Positions 29,853 through 39,467 of a stretch of 64,000 nt of DNA are shown piece by piece. The stretch covers positions 4,533,588 to 4,597,587 of the forward strand of contig NZ_CP012600.1 of the NCBI RefSeq assembly GCF_001278705.1, in the 5' to 3' direction. This DNA is from Bacillus gobiensis (lineage in GTDB: Bacteria; Bacillota; Bacilli; Bacillales; Bacillaceae). The notes below the pieces were generated by a model that did not search any database, was not told where the DNA came from, and saw nothing but the letters and a program-made list of their open reading frames with translations. The translations under genes were made by a program, and so were the position numbers. Position 1 is the stretch's first letter; every line of letters starts with the position of its first letter.

Positions 29853-29920
29853 CTGTTAGGCTTATTTTCTTACGATGATGTGAAATCGTTCCATACCACG
29901 TAATGTGAATTATGGATGTT

Positions 29921-30835
29921 TTATTTTTTTACAGCATGAATGTAATGGATGGTTTCAAAGGCTGTTAAGTAATCTTTTCGATCGTCAAAATAAAGCTCAT
30001 TAATTTTAGCCGGTGATAGATGTTCATAAATGAGTAAACCTGATTTTTCTAACATATTCTCCATTTCATCATAAGAAAAACACGATTTCATTGGTTCTCC
30101 GCTTGCTGATGCCATTTTTACCATGTTTTCCACTCGATTAGAGATTCCTTTTTCATTAAATAATTTTTCGTCTGCATAATCAAAAACTATGGAACTCCCC
30201 TGTGGGACTTCGGCAAATAAATGATCTATCAAGCTTGAATTTTCCTCTTTAGTTAAATAATAAGAAACACCTAAAAGACTAAAGAAAGTTTTTTTGTTAT
30301 CAAACCCTTCATCTATTAGATTTTGATAAGAAAACTCTTTGGTGAAGTCCATAGGAGCAAAATGCAGATTACTCGGGATTTCTAAATTAGCTTTATCCAG
30401 CCTGGTCTTTTTAAATTCCTGTGTTGCTGGATGATCAATTTCAAATATTTCTAAGCGGTTTTTCAATTCTGGATGTCGGAAACAAAAAGTATCTAAGCCA
30501 GCACCAAGTATGACATATTGTTTTAATCCTAACATAACTTCATGAAGTAATACTTTTTCGCAATACGCAGCGCGTGCCAATGGCGTTGGTGAAAGCTGAA
30601 TCTGAGTAATCCATTTTAATATTTCTTCTGTATTTCCCTTATATTTTTCAGCTATTTCTTTGTTAAAGAACTGGATGCCTTGAATCATATTCTCTTTGAT
30701 GTCATTAAATTCTTTTTGTGAAATTAAATCTTTGGCTATAAAGTCATTAAAGATGATGGGGGTATCGAATTGACTATGATAAGCTCTGCTAAAAGCTGAT
30801 ACTAATGAAGTTAAACTGGACTCGCCTTTTTTCAT
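29921..30835 (-). CDS. class I SAM-dependent methyltransferase, LCMT/PPM1-like
   Basis: 304 residues. The family motif is VILGAGLDTFCFRHPEL, with ARAAYCEKVL before it and EIDHPATQEFKKTRL (acidic SAM-ribose contact) after it. This is the leucine carboxyl methyltransferase fold used for O-methylation of small molecules or polyketide-like acids. Start at 30835 has GAAGGAGTGTATTTGC upstream; the frame continues upstream to 30952 but there it runs through a terminator hairpin and promoter. The gene is isolated between yfnA and yfnC and so looks inserted. Substrate unknown. Confidence 0.82.
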   Translation of the reverse strand: MKKGESSLTSLVSAFSRAYHSQFDTPIIFNDFIAKDLISQKEFNDIKENMIQGIQFFNKEIAEKYKGNTEEILKWITQIQLSPTPLARAAYCEKVLLHEVMLGLKQYVILGAGLDTFCFRHPELKNRLEIFEIDHPATQEFKKTRLDKANLEIPSNLHFAPMDFTKEFSYQNLIDEGFDNKKTFFSLLGVSYYLTKEENSSLIDHLFAEVPQGSSIVFDYADEKLFNEKGISNRVENMVKMASASGEPMKSCFSYDEMENMLEKSGLLIYEHLSPAKINELYFDDRKDYLTAFETIHYIHAVKK

Positions 30836-30861
30836 GCAAATACACTCCTTCATTTTAGAGC

Positions 30862-30898
30862 AAAAAAATAGGATTCCCCTGGCCAGGAGAATCCTATT
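30862..30898 (-). terminator. leader terminator (attenuator candidate) before the methyltransferase
   Basis: On the minus strand AATAGGATTC-T-CCTGGCCAGG-G-GAATCCTATT forms a long stem followed by seven T. It lies inside the transcribed leader, between the promoter at 30924-30952 and the start codon at 30835, so it could set expression by attenuation. Confidence 0.75.
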
Positions 30899-30923
30899 AT
30901 ACACTTTAAAATAATAACGGTAA

Positions 30924-30952
30924 ATTATAGCATGAATAATTTTTTTTGTCAA
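30924..30952 (-). promoter_or_regulatory. perfect sigmaA promoter for the methyltransferase
   Basis: Minus strand reads TTGACA (30952-30947), a 17-base spacer, then TATAAT (30929-30924). Both hexamers and the spacing match consensus exactly. Confidence 0.88.
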
Positions 30953-31024
30953 GTTATTAACGATGATCTGAACTATTTTTGTGCAAATATTTACAAATAA
31001 GTCTGTCGAATAAAAAAATCTTAA

Positions 31025-32422
31025 TCAATCTGCTTTATTGTCAATTAAAGCACTGTGCCTTCTAGAATATAGAAAATATACAATCGCTCCTGCGGCAATC
31101 CAAATGATGAAGGATATCCATGTGATGCCCGGCAGGCTATAAGCTAGAAACAGGCAAAGCCCTGCACTCACAATTGGAAAGACAGGAACAAACGGAACTC
31201 TGAATGAGGACTTTAGTTCAGGCTGCTTCACTCGCAGTACGATGACCGCAATTGAGATTAAAGTAAATGCAGCGAGTGTTCCCATATTTACGAGATGTGC
31301 AAGGGTAGACAGGTCAATAAACCCTGCAATCCCTGCCGCTACGAAACCGGTTAGCCACGTATTTGCAAAAGGTGTTTTATATCTGTTGTGTACCTTTGAA
31401 AATAAGCCCGGGAGCAAACCGTCCCTGCTCATCGCATAAGTCAGGCGTACCTGGGCGAAGACCAATGCCAGGATAACGGTAGTAATCCCAATAAGGGCAC
31501 CTAAAGAGATAATGCCCGCAACCATGTTTTGGCCCACTTGTTCAAGCGCAAATGTGACCGGATAGTCTACATTTAGCTTTGTATACTTGACCATTCCGGT
31601 GAGAATGAAAGAAACCAGCATATAAAGAGCTGTACAAATGGCCAGCGATGCGATAATTCCAATCGGCATGGATTTCTGGGGGTTTTTCACTTCCTCCGAT
31701 GCATTGGCTATGACATCAAAGCCGAGATAGGCAAAGAACACCGTCGCTGCACTAACGACAATTCCGTCTACTCCAAATGGCATAAATGGCGTCCAGTTTT
31801 CGGGTTTGACGTAGAATATCCCAACTACTACAAATAATAAAATAATTGCGATTTTCAATATTACGATAATGTTATTGAATTTTGTACTTTCTTTAACACC
31901 GCGGCTGACGATAAAGGTGATAAGCAAAATAATAACCGCTGCCGGGAGGTTAAAAATGCCTCCTCTTTCTGATCCTGGAGCCGACGTGAGACTGTCAGGT
32001 AGTAAAATATGGAATCCGGCAAGTAGCGATTGAAAATAAGAAGACCAGCCAGCTGCAACTGCAGACATGGCAATGACGTATTCCAGCATTAAATCCCAGC
32101 CGATCAGAAAGGCGATTAATTCGCCGAGAGTGGCATAGGTATAAGTGTACACGCTGCCGGACACAGGAATCGATGACGAAAATTCCGCATAGCAAAAAGC
32201 AGCTAATGCACACGCAAGACCTGCTAAAATAAACGAAATAATAATTGACGGCCCTGCACTCTCAGCTGCAACAACCCCGGTAATTACAAAAATGCCGGTT
32301 CCGATGACAACTCCGACCCCGAGCAAGATTAAATCAAATAGGGAGAGTGAGCGGTCCAAGCTTTTATTTTGGCTTTGTGCCAATAAGGTTTGTATTGGTT
32401 TTTTACGAAAAAGCGAGCTCAT
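31025..32422 (-). CDS. yfnA: APC-family amino acid permease (YfnA type)
   Basis: 465-residue, 12 to 13-helix transporter. It has GVGVVIGTGIFVITGVVAA in the first helix, CYAEFSSSIPVSGSVYTY, and GFDVIANASEEVKNPQKSMP, all standard for the cationic amino acid transporter branch. The N-terminus (MSSLFRKKPIQTL) matches my memory of B. subtilis YfnA. AGGAGGATTTAC precedes the ATG. Neighbour yfmR supports the assignment by synteny. Confidence 0.88.
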   Translation of the reverse strand: MSSLFRKKPIQTLLAQSQNKSLDRSLSLFDLILLGVGVVIGTGIFVITGVVAAESAGPSIIISFILAGLACALAAFCYAEFSSSIPVSGSVYTYTYATLGELIAFLIGWDLMLEYVIAMSAVAAGWSSYFQSLLAGFHILLPDSLTSAPGSERGGIFNLPAAVIILLITFIVSRGVKESTKFNNIIVILKIAIILLFVVVGIFYVKPENWTPFMPFGVDGIVVSAATVFFAYLGFDVIANASEEVKNPQKSMPIGIIASLAICTALYMLVSFILTGMVKYTKLNVDYPVTFALEQVGQNMVAGIISLGALIGITTVILALVFAQVRLTYAMSRDGLLPGLFSKVHNRYKTPFANTWLTGFVAAGIAGFIDLSTLAHLVNMGTLAAFTLISIAVIVLRVKQPELKSSFRVPFVPVFPIVSAGLCLFLAYSLPGITWISFIIWIAAGAIVYFLYSRRHSALIDNKAD

Positions 32423-32647
32423 GTAAATCCTCCTGAAAAACCGAAATGTTCTAATAATTATACTAATAGACTAAAGAAGTATATTTGAGAATAATAAATG
32501 AGTCAATAACATTTTTTGGTGAAGTATCAATGCCTTATGATGTAGTATGTACAAAGCTGATTTTTTCATATCAAGAAGCTTCACTGGTTTTCTTTTTTCT
32601 TCTGCATTAAAATAGATGAATGAGATTATAATGAGGGCGTGCAAATC

Positions 32648-34537
32648 ATGAGTATCATAAAAGCAGAAGGATTATACAAAACATACGGTGAAAAAACGAT
32701 ATTCGACCATCTATCTTTTCATATTGAAGAGAAAGAACGCATCGGTTTGATCGGGGCAAACGGAAGCGGAAAATCAACACTGTTAAAGGTGATTGCCGGG
32801 TTTGATTCAACAGAACAAGGAGAAATCAATAAAGCGGGGCAGCCGTCTATCGAATATTTAGGGCAGGAGCCGGTTTTTGACGAGAATGAAACTGTGCTGG
32901 CGTATATTTTTTCCGGAAATCATCCAATCATAGCGGCGATGAGAGAGTATGAAGCAGCAGTGCAAATGATCACAGAGCATCCTGATGACAGCAAAATTCA
33001 GGATCGACTTTTTTCAGCCCAAGAAAAAATGGATCAGCTGGATGCCTGGGATGCAAATACTGCAGCAAAAACAATTTTGACAAAGCTTGGAATCACTGAA
33101 TTTTCTAGAAAAGTAACGATGCTTTCAGGCGGACAAAAAAAACGGGTGGCCATTGCCAGGGCGCTCATTCAGCCTGCTGATTTATTGCTTCTGGACGAGC
33201 CGACGAACCATTTGGATCATGAAACGATCGAATGGCTCGAGATGTATTTGAGCAATTATTCAGGATCGATTTTACTCGTAACCCATGATCGTTACTTTTT
33301 GAACCGTGTCACCAATCGGATTTATGAATTGGAACGAGGTCAGCTTTATACGTATAAAGGAAACTACGAGGTGTTTTTGGAAAAACGTGCGGAGCGGGAA
33401 CAGGTGGCTGTACAAAGTGAAGCGAAACGGCAAAATCTTTTGAGAAGAGAGCTCGCATGGCTCAGACGAGGAGCAAAAGCCCGTTCTACGAAACAGAAAG
33501 CAAGGATTCAGAGAGTGGAAGACCTGCAGGAACAAAACGGTCCTGTAACAACTGGTGCCGTCGACTTTGCGATTGGATCGAACAGGCTGGGCAACCAAGT
33601 AATAGAAGCAGAGGACATCAGCCTCAGCTTTGGCAGCAAGACAATAATCTCTGATTTTCAAGAGCTTGTCATTCCTGGAGACCGAATTGGCATCATCGGG
33701 CCGAATGGAACCGGGAAAACAACACTATTAAATCTGTTGGCAGGCCGGCTGGTTCCTGATGAAGGAAGCATCACGATCGGACAGACGGTCAAGATTGGCT
33801 ATTATACTCAGGATCATGAAGAAATGAATGAAAGCTTGAGAATCATAGATTACGTGAAAGATACAGCTGAAATCGTAAAAACGTCGGACGGTCAAGTCAT
33901 CACAGCAGAGCAGATGCTGGAACGCTTCCTTTTCCCGCGATCCACACAGAGAACGTTTATTCATAAGCTTTCCGGCGGCGAGAGACGCAGGCTGTATTTG
34001 TTAAACGTTCTAATGGGAGAGCCGAACGTTCTGTTTTTAGACGAACCAACTAACGATCTGGATACGGAAACACTTAGTATACTTGAGGACTATTTAGAGC
34101 AGTTTCCCGGCGTTGTGATTACTGTTTCCCACGATCGTTATTTTTTAGACAGGGTTGCCGAACGCCTCCTCGTCTTTGAAGAAGAAGGCACAATCAAGAA
34201 CTTTTTCGGCTCCTACAGTGAGTGGCTGGAGAAATCCAGAGAAGAGAAAAAATCAATCAGTCCGGAAGCAAAAGCTCAGCCGAAACAGCCTGAGCGAAAA
34301 AAACAAAAGAAAAAGCTTTCCTACAATGAACAAATCGAATGGGACGGCATCGAAGATAAAATTGCGGAACTTGAGAGTAAGCTGGAGGAAATTGGCCGTG
34401 AGATCGCTGGAGCGGGAAGCGACTACGATAAAATTCAAACGCTCATGAACGAACAACGTGCGGTTGAAACCAGCTTAGAAGAAGCCATGGACCGCTGGAC
34501 AGAGCTGTCTTTGAAGATTGAGGAGATGAATCAATAA
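32648..34537 (+). CDS. yfmR: ABC-F family translation factor YfmR
   Basis: Cytosolic twin-ATPase that acts on ribosomes; B. subtilis YfmR helps ribosomes past stall-prone peptides. Two nucleotide-binding sites are seen (GLIGANGSGKST and GIIGPNGTGKTT), each with an LSGG motif (LSGGQKKRVAI, LSGGERRRLYL) and a DEPTN box. The interdomain linker is charged and a C-terminal coiled-coil extension (about 520-629) is present, as in Uup/YfmR. I take ATG 32648 (MSIIKAEGLYKTYG); GTG at 32639 is in frame. Confidence 0.9.
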   Translation: MSIIKAEGLYKTYGEKTIFDHLSFHIEEKERIGLIGANGSGKSTLLKVIAGFDSTEQGEINKAGQPSIEYLGQEPVFDENETVLAYIFSGNHPIIAAMREYEAAVQMITEHPDDSKIQDRLFSAQEKMDQLDAWDANTAAKTILTKLGITEFSRKVTMLSGGQKKRVAIARALIQPADLLLLDEPTNHLDHETIEWLEMYLSNYSGSILLVTHDRYFLNRVTNRIYELERGQLYTYKGNYEVFLEKRAEREQVAVQSEAKRQNLLRRELAWLRRGAKARSTKQKARIQRVEDLQEQNGPVTTGAVDFAIGSNRLGNQVIEAEDISLSFGSKTIISDFQELVIPGDRIGIIGPNGTGKTTLLNLLAGRLVPDEGSITIGQTVKIGYYTQDHEEMNESLRIIDYVKDTAEIVKTSDGQVITAEQMLERFLFPRSTQRTFIHKLSGGERRRLYLLNVLMGEPNVLFLDEPTNDLDTETLSILEDYLEQFPGVVITVSHDRYFLDRVAERLLVFEEEGTIKNFFGSYSEWLEKSREEKKSISPEAKAQPKQPERKKQKKKLSYNEQIEWDGIEDKIAELESKLEEIGREIAGAGSDYDKIQTLMNEQRAVETSLEEAMDRWTELSLKIEEMNQ

Positions 34538-34605
34538 GAGCTTGTTGAGAAAAATACCAGTGGAACTGATACCATTTACAAAGCGGGTAAGATACATTTC
34601 AAACA

Positions 34606-34645
34606 AAAAGGCGATACTTCCTTCACGAGGAAACATCGCCTTTTT
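34606..34645 (+). terminator. terminator after yfmR
   Basis: AAAAGGCGAT / ATCGCCTTTT with an interior part-paired loop, ending in five T. Confidence 0.85.
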
Positions 34646-34833
34646 GTCTTGTTATAAAATAGCAATCCAAAAGAAACGAAATATGTCCAGTTAAGATATT
34701 ATAAGTTTGTACAATGCTCTAAGCCTCAATTTGAAAACAATTATCAAAAGGAGGCTGCCAAGTACTTAGTGGTTTTTAAGGAACAATGTCGCCAAAGCAG
34801 GAAAAATATATAACAAAGAAGGAATGGTAAATC

Positions 34834-35619
34834 ATGAACACAACCCAATCAAAAGACGGCACAACGTTAGCTTATGATGTCTATGGCAACGGACCCGCAC
34901 TTATATTCATAACAGGAGCCACCTGTTTTCGCTCATTTGAACCGGTCTTGTATGATGCCCAAATATTTGCAGAGCAATTTACCGTCTACAATTATGATCG
35001 ACGCGGGCGCGGTGACAGCGGTAACACACTGCCGTATGCAATAGAGCGTGAACTAGAAGACATAGAAGCAATGATTGATGCAGCAGGTGGTACGGCTTAT
35101 TTGTACGGTCATTCTTCTGGTGCTATTCTTGCACTTGAAGCGACATTGAAACTGGGCGAAAAAGTGAATAAGCTCGTTATGTATGACCCGTCCTATGCAA
35201 ATAACGAGGTAGACCAGAATGAATTCAATGAGCTTAGTCAAAGGCTGTACAAACTTCTTGATAGTGGCAAAAATGACGAAGCGATAAGTCTCTTTTTAGA
35301 AGGTATCGGCATTCCTAAAGAAGTAGTTGCCGGTATGCAACAATCACCTCAGTGGGCAACTATGGCAGCGCTTGCGCCAACACTTGTCTATGACATTACT
35401 TTAGCAAGCGATTTACCACCTATTGAACGAGCCTGCCGACTTACGACGCCAGCGCTGATTATTGTTGGTGAAGATAGTCCTGCTTCCTTACACGAGGTCG
35501 CGAGTCAATTGAGAGAAGCGATTCCAGATGCACAGTACAGTCAACTTACAGGCCAAGACCACATGGCTAACCCTGAGGTGTTGCTGCCGGTGCTCTCGGG
35601 TATTCTGCTTAATCAATAA
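34834..35619 (+). CDS. alpha/beta hydrolase
   Basis: 261 residues with the alpha/beta-hydrolase fold. The nucleophile is Ser94 in YGHSSG, the acid probably the Asp in GEDSPA, and the His is in GQDHMA near the C-terminus. The oxyanion region is ITGAT and YDRRGRGDSG is the usual strand-4 block. Substrate unknown. AAGGAATGGTAAATC precedes the ATG. It stands alone between two ABC-F genes that are closer together in B. subtilis. Confidence 0.8.
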   Translation: MNTTQSKDGTTLAYDVYGNGPALIFITGATCFRSFEPVLYDAQIFAEQFTVYNYDRRGRGDSGNTLPYAIERELEDIEAMIDAAGGTAYLYGHSSGAILALEATLKLGEKVNKLVMYDPSYANNEVDQNEFNELSQRLYKLLDSGKNDEAISLFLEGIGIPKEVVAGMQQSPQWATMAALAPTLVYDITLASDLPPIERACRLTTPALIIVGEDSPASLHEVASQLREAIPDAQYSQLTGQDHMANPEVLLPVLSGILLNQ

Positions 35620-35620
35620 A

Positions 35621-35647
35621 AGCTTGCCGTTTAGGCAAGCTCTCTTA
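35621..35647 (+). terminator. terminator after the hydrolase
   Basis: AGCTTGCC / GGCAAGCT with a 5-base loop; the T-run is weak. Confidence 0.65.
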
Positions 35648-35700
35648 TATTTAGCATCGAAACATGTTATTGTCGAAAACATACAGATTCTGTCGAATAA

Positions 35701-35812
35701 TCGATATATCGAAATTTTCGTTGATATATCAGTAATTTTCGCCGATATATTCAAAATATCGACGATAAAATAGAAATTCCGCTGATATAATTCCAATTTC
35801 GCCGATATCATC
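35701..35812. repeat. array of about five degenerate 20-22 base AT-rich repeats
   Basis: Successive units follow the pattern AATTTTCGCCGATATATTCA (variants with TTCGTTGATATATCA, ATCGACGATAAAATAG, TTCCGCTGATATAATTC and TTTCGCCGATATCATCC). They fill the gap between two converging genes. Units are contiguous, without unique spacers. Confidence 0.65.
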
Positions 35813-35832
35813 CTTAAGCAAAAACAGAGAAT

Positions 35833-37389
35833 TTAAAATACCTTCGTCGTCCACGATTCGCAGTTCCACGTTTCTGTTGCTACATCCTGATAGAATTCAG
35901 GCTCGTGCGAGATAAGCAGAATACTGCCTTTATAGTCCTTTAGTGCGCGTTTTAATTCGTTTTTTGCATCAACATCGAGGTGATTGGTCGGCTCATCCAT
36001 GACCAACAGATTGGTTTCATTATTGACAAGCTTGCAAAGCCGAACCTTTGCTTTTTCTCCTCCGCTTAATACGGAAACCTTGCTTTCGATGTGCTGTGTG
36101 GTGAGACCGCACTTCGCAAGTGCTGCCCGTATTTCGTATTGGGTGAAGGAAGGGAATTCATTCCATACTTCTTCGATGCAGGTGTTCCCGTTTTCATCCG
36201 TTACTTCCTGTTCAAAATAACCGGTATGAAGGTGCTCACCGCGCTCGACTTCTCCCGATACAGGGGGAATGATTCCAAGTATGCTCTTTAACAGAGTTGT
36301 TTTCCCAATTCCATTTGCCCCGTACAAAGCAATTTTTTGACCGCGTTCCATTCGCAAGTTTAATGGACGGGAAAGGGGTTCATCGTATCCGATAATTAAA
36401 TCCTTCGTTTCGAAGATTAGCTTCCCTGACGTTCTCGCCGGCTTAAAATGGAATTCCGGCTTTGGCTTTTCTGCTGCGAGCTCGATCATATCCATCTTAT
36501 CTAGCTTTTTCTGTCTGGACATTGCCATATTTCTAGTGCTGACCCGTGCTTTATTTCTGGCGACAAAGTCCTTCAGCTCGGCAACCTCTTGCTGCTGCCT
36601 TTTGTAGGCAGCTTCCATTTGCTTCTTCTTGACTTCATAGACCTGTTTAAACTGATCATAATCTCCCACATAGCGGGTAAGCTCTTGATTTTCTACATGA
36701 TAAATAATGTTAATTACGCTGTTGAGAAACGGAATGTCATGAGAAATAAGAATAAATGCATTTTCATATTCCTGAAGGTAGCGTTTTAACCACTCGATGT
36801 GCTCTTCATCTAAGTAGTTAGTCGGCTCATCCAGAAGAAGGATTTCCGGTTTTTCCAATAGCAGCTTTGCCAATAGCACCTTTGTCCGCTGCCCTCCGCT
36901 TAAGTCAGTCACGTCACGGTCGAGCCCAATATCACTTAGCCCCAGCCCGCGGGCAATTTCCTCTACCTTGCTGTCAATCGTGTAAAAATCGTTGTTGTCG
37001 AGTGCATCCTGAATGACGCCAACCTCTTCTAAAAGCTTCTCCAACTCATCAGGATCGGCCTCTCCCATTTTTTCGTACATGCCGTTCATTTGCTCTTCCA
37101 TCGTAAATAAATAATTAAAAGCTGTTTTTAAAATATCTCGGATGGATTGGCCGCGTTCCAATACTGCATACTGATCGAGGTAGCCTATGCGGACGTTTTT
37201 CGACCACTCTACTTTTCCTTCGTCAGGCTCAAGTTTCCCGGTAATGATATTCATAAAGGTCGACTTTCCCTCGCCGTTTGCCCCGATTAGTCCGACATGC
37301 TCACCTTTTAAAAGCCGAAACGACACGTCATGAAAAATAGCTCTTGACCCAAAGCCATGGTTTAAATCTTTCACTGTTAAAATACTCAT
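35833..37389 (-). CDS. yfmM: ABC-F family ATPase YfmM
   Basis: 518 residues, the length I recall for B. subtilis YfmM. Two ATP sites: GLIGANGEGKSTFM and ALYGANGIGKTTLL, with signatures LSGGQRTKVLLAK and LSGGEKAKVRLCK and DEPTN boxes. The basic linker KARVSTRNMAMSRQKKLDKM between the domains is the ribosome-reaching arm of this family. Divergent from yfmL, as the paired names in B. subtilis suggest. Role is ribosome-associated, probably in stress or antibiotic tolerance; details unknown. Confidence 0.88.
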   Translation of the reverse strand: MSILTVKDLNHGFGSRAIFHDVSFRLLKGEHVGLIGANGEGKSTFMNIITGKLEPDEGKVEWSKNVRIGYLDQYAVLERGQSIRDILKTAFNYLFTMEEQMNGMYEKMGEADPDELEKLLEEVGVIQDALDNNDFYTIDSKVEEIARGLGLSDIGLDRDVTDLSGGQRTKVLLAKLLLEKPEILLLDEPTNYLDEEHIEWLKRYLQEYENAFILISHDIPFLNSVINIIYHVENQELTRYVGDYDQFKQVYEVKKKQMEAAYKRQQQEVAELKDFVARNKARVSTRNMAMSRQKKLDKMDMIELAAEKPKPEFHFKPARTSGKLIFETKDLIIGYDEPLSRPLNLRMERGQKIALYGANGIGKTTLLKSILGIIPPVSGEVERGEHLHTGYFEQEVTDENGNTCIEEVWNEFPSFTQYEIRAALAKCGLTTQHIESKVSVLSGGEKAKVRLCKLVNNETNLLVMDEPTNHLDVDAKNELKRALKDYKGSILLISHEPEFYQDVATETWNCESWTTKVF

Positions 37390-37556
37390 TTTTCCACCTC
37401 TATTTTCAAAGCTAAACGCGTAAATTCAAAGTCATATCTATCTGATTATACCGAAGTCTGGATAATCTTAAAAGGAGTCAGGCAGAAGTGAATTGCGTTA
37501 TCTGCATGTTTCTGAGATACTTATGCTTAGATTTTAAATGGAATTGAGGGAAAAAA

Positions 37557-38681
37557 ATGACAGATTGGCCAGTATTAAAACGACTTCAGCCTTTTCTTCA
37601 AGATAAATGGAATTTTGAAAGCCCGACAGATATTCAAAAAAATACGGCAGACCTGATTTTGGACGGCAGCGACCTGATTGCGGAATCACCTACAGGCACA
37701 GGGAAAACACTTGCTTATGTGCTGCCGATTGTGAATCAATTAGATCGGGATGTGAAAAATGTCCAAGCGGTCATCCTAGCGCCATCAAGAGAGCTTGCAA
37801 TGCAAATTTTTCAAGTTGTTACCGAGTGGATTGGGGGGACTGAGCTTACAGCAGCTTCTCTAATCGGCGGTGCAAATGTGAAAAAGCAGCAGGAGAAGCT
37901 GAAAAAGAAGCCCCAGGTGATTGTCGGAACTCCCGGTCGTATTCACGAGCTGATTAAAGCAAAAAAACTGAAAATGCATGAGGTCAAAACGATTGTTCTA
38001 GATGAGACCGATCAGCTGCTGGTGCCTGAGCATACAGAAACGATCCAAAGCATCATAAAAACTACCTTGCGGGACCGGCAGCTCCTTTGTTTTTCCGCGA
38101 CGTTAAGCGAGCCGATTGGAAAACAGCTGCTCGAATGGACAAACGGAGAAGCGAAGGTGGTACGTGTCAGTCGTTCGAAAGAGGAATTGTCAAAAGTAGA
38201 ACACCAAGTACTTGTTTGCGACCAGCGTGATAAAGTAAAGCTCTTGCAAAAGCTGTCAAGGCTTGATGGCATGCAGGCGCTCGTTTTTATCAGAGACATT
38301 GGAAATTTGAGTGTGTATGCCGAAAAGCTTAATTTTCATCACGTCGATGTCGGCATTCTTCACAGCGAAGCAAAGAAACTCGAACGTTCCAAAGTCATTG
38401 AGGCGTTTCAATCGAAGGAGTTTCCGTTGCTGCTTGCGACAGATATTGCCGCTCGCGGACTTGACATTAAGGATCTCCCGTATGTCATTCACGCCGATCT
38501 GCCAGACGACAAAGAGGCATATACCCATCGTTCAGGCAGAACTGGACGAGCAGGCAAGGAAGGAAAAGTGCTGACACTTGCTGCACCTCCTGAGGAGAAA
38601 AAACTAAGAAATATGGCAAAGGAGCTTGGGATTGAGCTCGTTGAAATGCAATATACAAGAGGACAGCTACTGAAGAAATAA
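37557..38681 (+). CDS. yfmL: DEAD-box RNA helicase YfmL
   Basis: 374-residue helicase core with a very short tail. Motifs: Q-motif region SPTDIQKNTADLI, motif I ESPTGTGKT, PSRELA, GTPGR, motif II VLDETD, SAT in FSATLS, ATDIAARGLDI and motif VI HRSGRTGRAG. Motif II is DETD in place of DEAD. B. subtilis YfmL (about 376 aa) acts in 50S ribosome assembly and in growth at low temperature. Start ATG 37557 after GAATTGAGGG. Confidence 0.9.
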   Translation: MTDWPVLKRLQPFLQDKWNFESPTDIQKNTADLILDGSDLIAESPTGTGKTLAYVLPIVNQLDRDVKNVQAVILAPSRELAMQIFQVVTEWIGGTELTAASLIGGANVKKQQEKLKKKPQVIVGTPGRIHELIKAKKLKMHEVKTIVLDETDQLLVPEHTETIQSIIKTTLRDRQLLCFSATLSEPIGKQLLEWTNGEAKVVRVSRSKEELSKVEHQVLVCDQRDKVKLLQKLSRLDGMQALVFIRDIGNLSVYAEKLNFHHVDVGILHSEAKKLERSKVIEAFQSKEFPLLLATDIAARGLDIKDLPYVIHADLPDDKEAYTHRSGRTGRAGKEGKVLTLAAPPEEKKLRNMAKELGIELVEMQYTRGQLLKK

Positions 38682-38683
38682 TG

Positions 38684-38708
38684 AAAAGGCCATTTACCGG
38701 CCTTTTTT
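38684..38708 (+). terminator. terminator after yfmL
   Basis: AAAAGGCC / GGCCTTTTTT. The hairpin and about 20 bases after it recur at 43732-43776. Confidence 0.9.
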
Positions 38709-38734
38709 CTATGCCTGCGAAAAAAGGAAATTGT

Positions 38735-39160
38735 AGTTAATCTGAAAACTCCCCAATGTGGATTCCAGACTACCTCCCACAAATGTCCATCTAGATCTTG
38801 GAAAGTATCCAGAGTATCCGCCCAAAAAGACATCGTTCACTGGGCCTGTTATTATAGCACCAGCTTTTTTGTCTGTTCCAAGTCCTTATCAACCTCTTCT
38901 TTACTGTCTGCATTGTGACCAATAGTAAATTCGATAAGGTTTGATACCGTCTAAATGATCTTTGCCTCGTGGGCGTTGTAAGTCGAAAAAGCAACAGCAC
39001 TATTCTTGAATTTTTTTGCCAATTATTCCTTGTGTCGGTAGCCCCAGTCCATATAAAATAATCAAATTTGCTTGTCCCATTTTCATGAAATACATTATTG
39101 ATAGTGTCGCAATGCCGTTTTATTGTGTTTTTTGCTATCAATCTTGCTTTCGATCTTGTC
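38735..39160 (-). pseudogene. decayed VOC-family (glyoxalase-like) gene
   Basis: Pieces of a VOC protein are readable on the minus strand in different frames: LGLPTQGIIGKK, then AVAFFDLQRP, then KKAGAI-like and GGYSGYF, and finally FQDLDGHLWEVVWNP near 38760. Intact family members read GLGLPTEGI...FFDLQ...GGYAGYFQDPDGHLWEVVWNP in a single frame. At least three frame changes are needed, so the gene is dead. Confidence 0.65.
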
Positions 39161-39206
39161 CTCATTTTTTTCTGTATCATAAACTTATAGAAACAGAAAC
39201 ACCTAT

Positions 39207-39264
39207 GGAAAGGCTACCATAGGACAAATAAATCGATGTGAACGGTAGCCTTTCCAAGCTTTTT
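39207..39264. terminator. large hairpin between converging units
   Basis: Perfect 12-bp arms GGAAAGGCTACC / GGTAGCCTTTCC with a 25-base loop, and a T-rich end on the plus side. The surrounding 39161-39467 shows no gene. Confidence 0.6.
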
Positions 39265-39467
39265 AAACGTTGATTTTGTATACCTAGACGGGTTTGGTGA
39301 GGATGGATGTCAAACTTATCTAAATCCGATAAATGCAGTGTTGAGCCATTATTGATTGTTTATAAAAAGAGCTTCTAAATTGGATGCTTTTTTCGATTAA
39401 TAGGTTCTTTCGTTCGAACATATAACGGTTAACCAAAGGCGAATAGTACTAGAATTTCAACCCTGGT

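Noticed and set aside
30836..30952. N-terminal extension of the methyltransferase
   Set aside because: The in-frame extension runs through a terminator hairpin and the -10/-35 promoter elements, and the ATG at 30835 has its own strong ribosome binding site.
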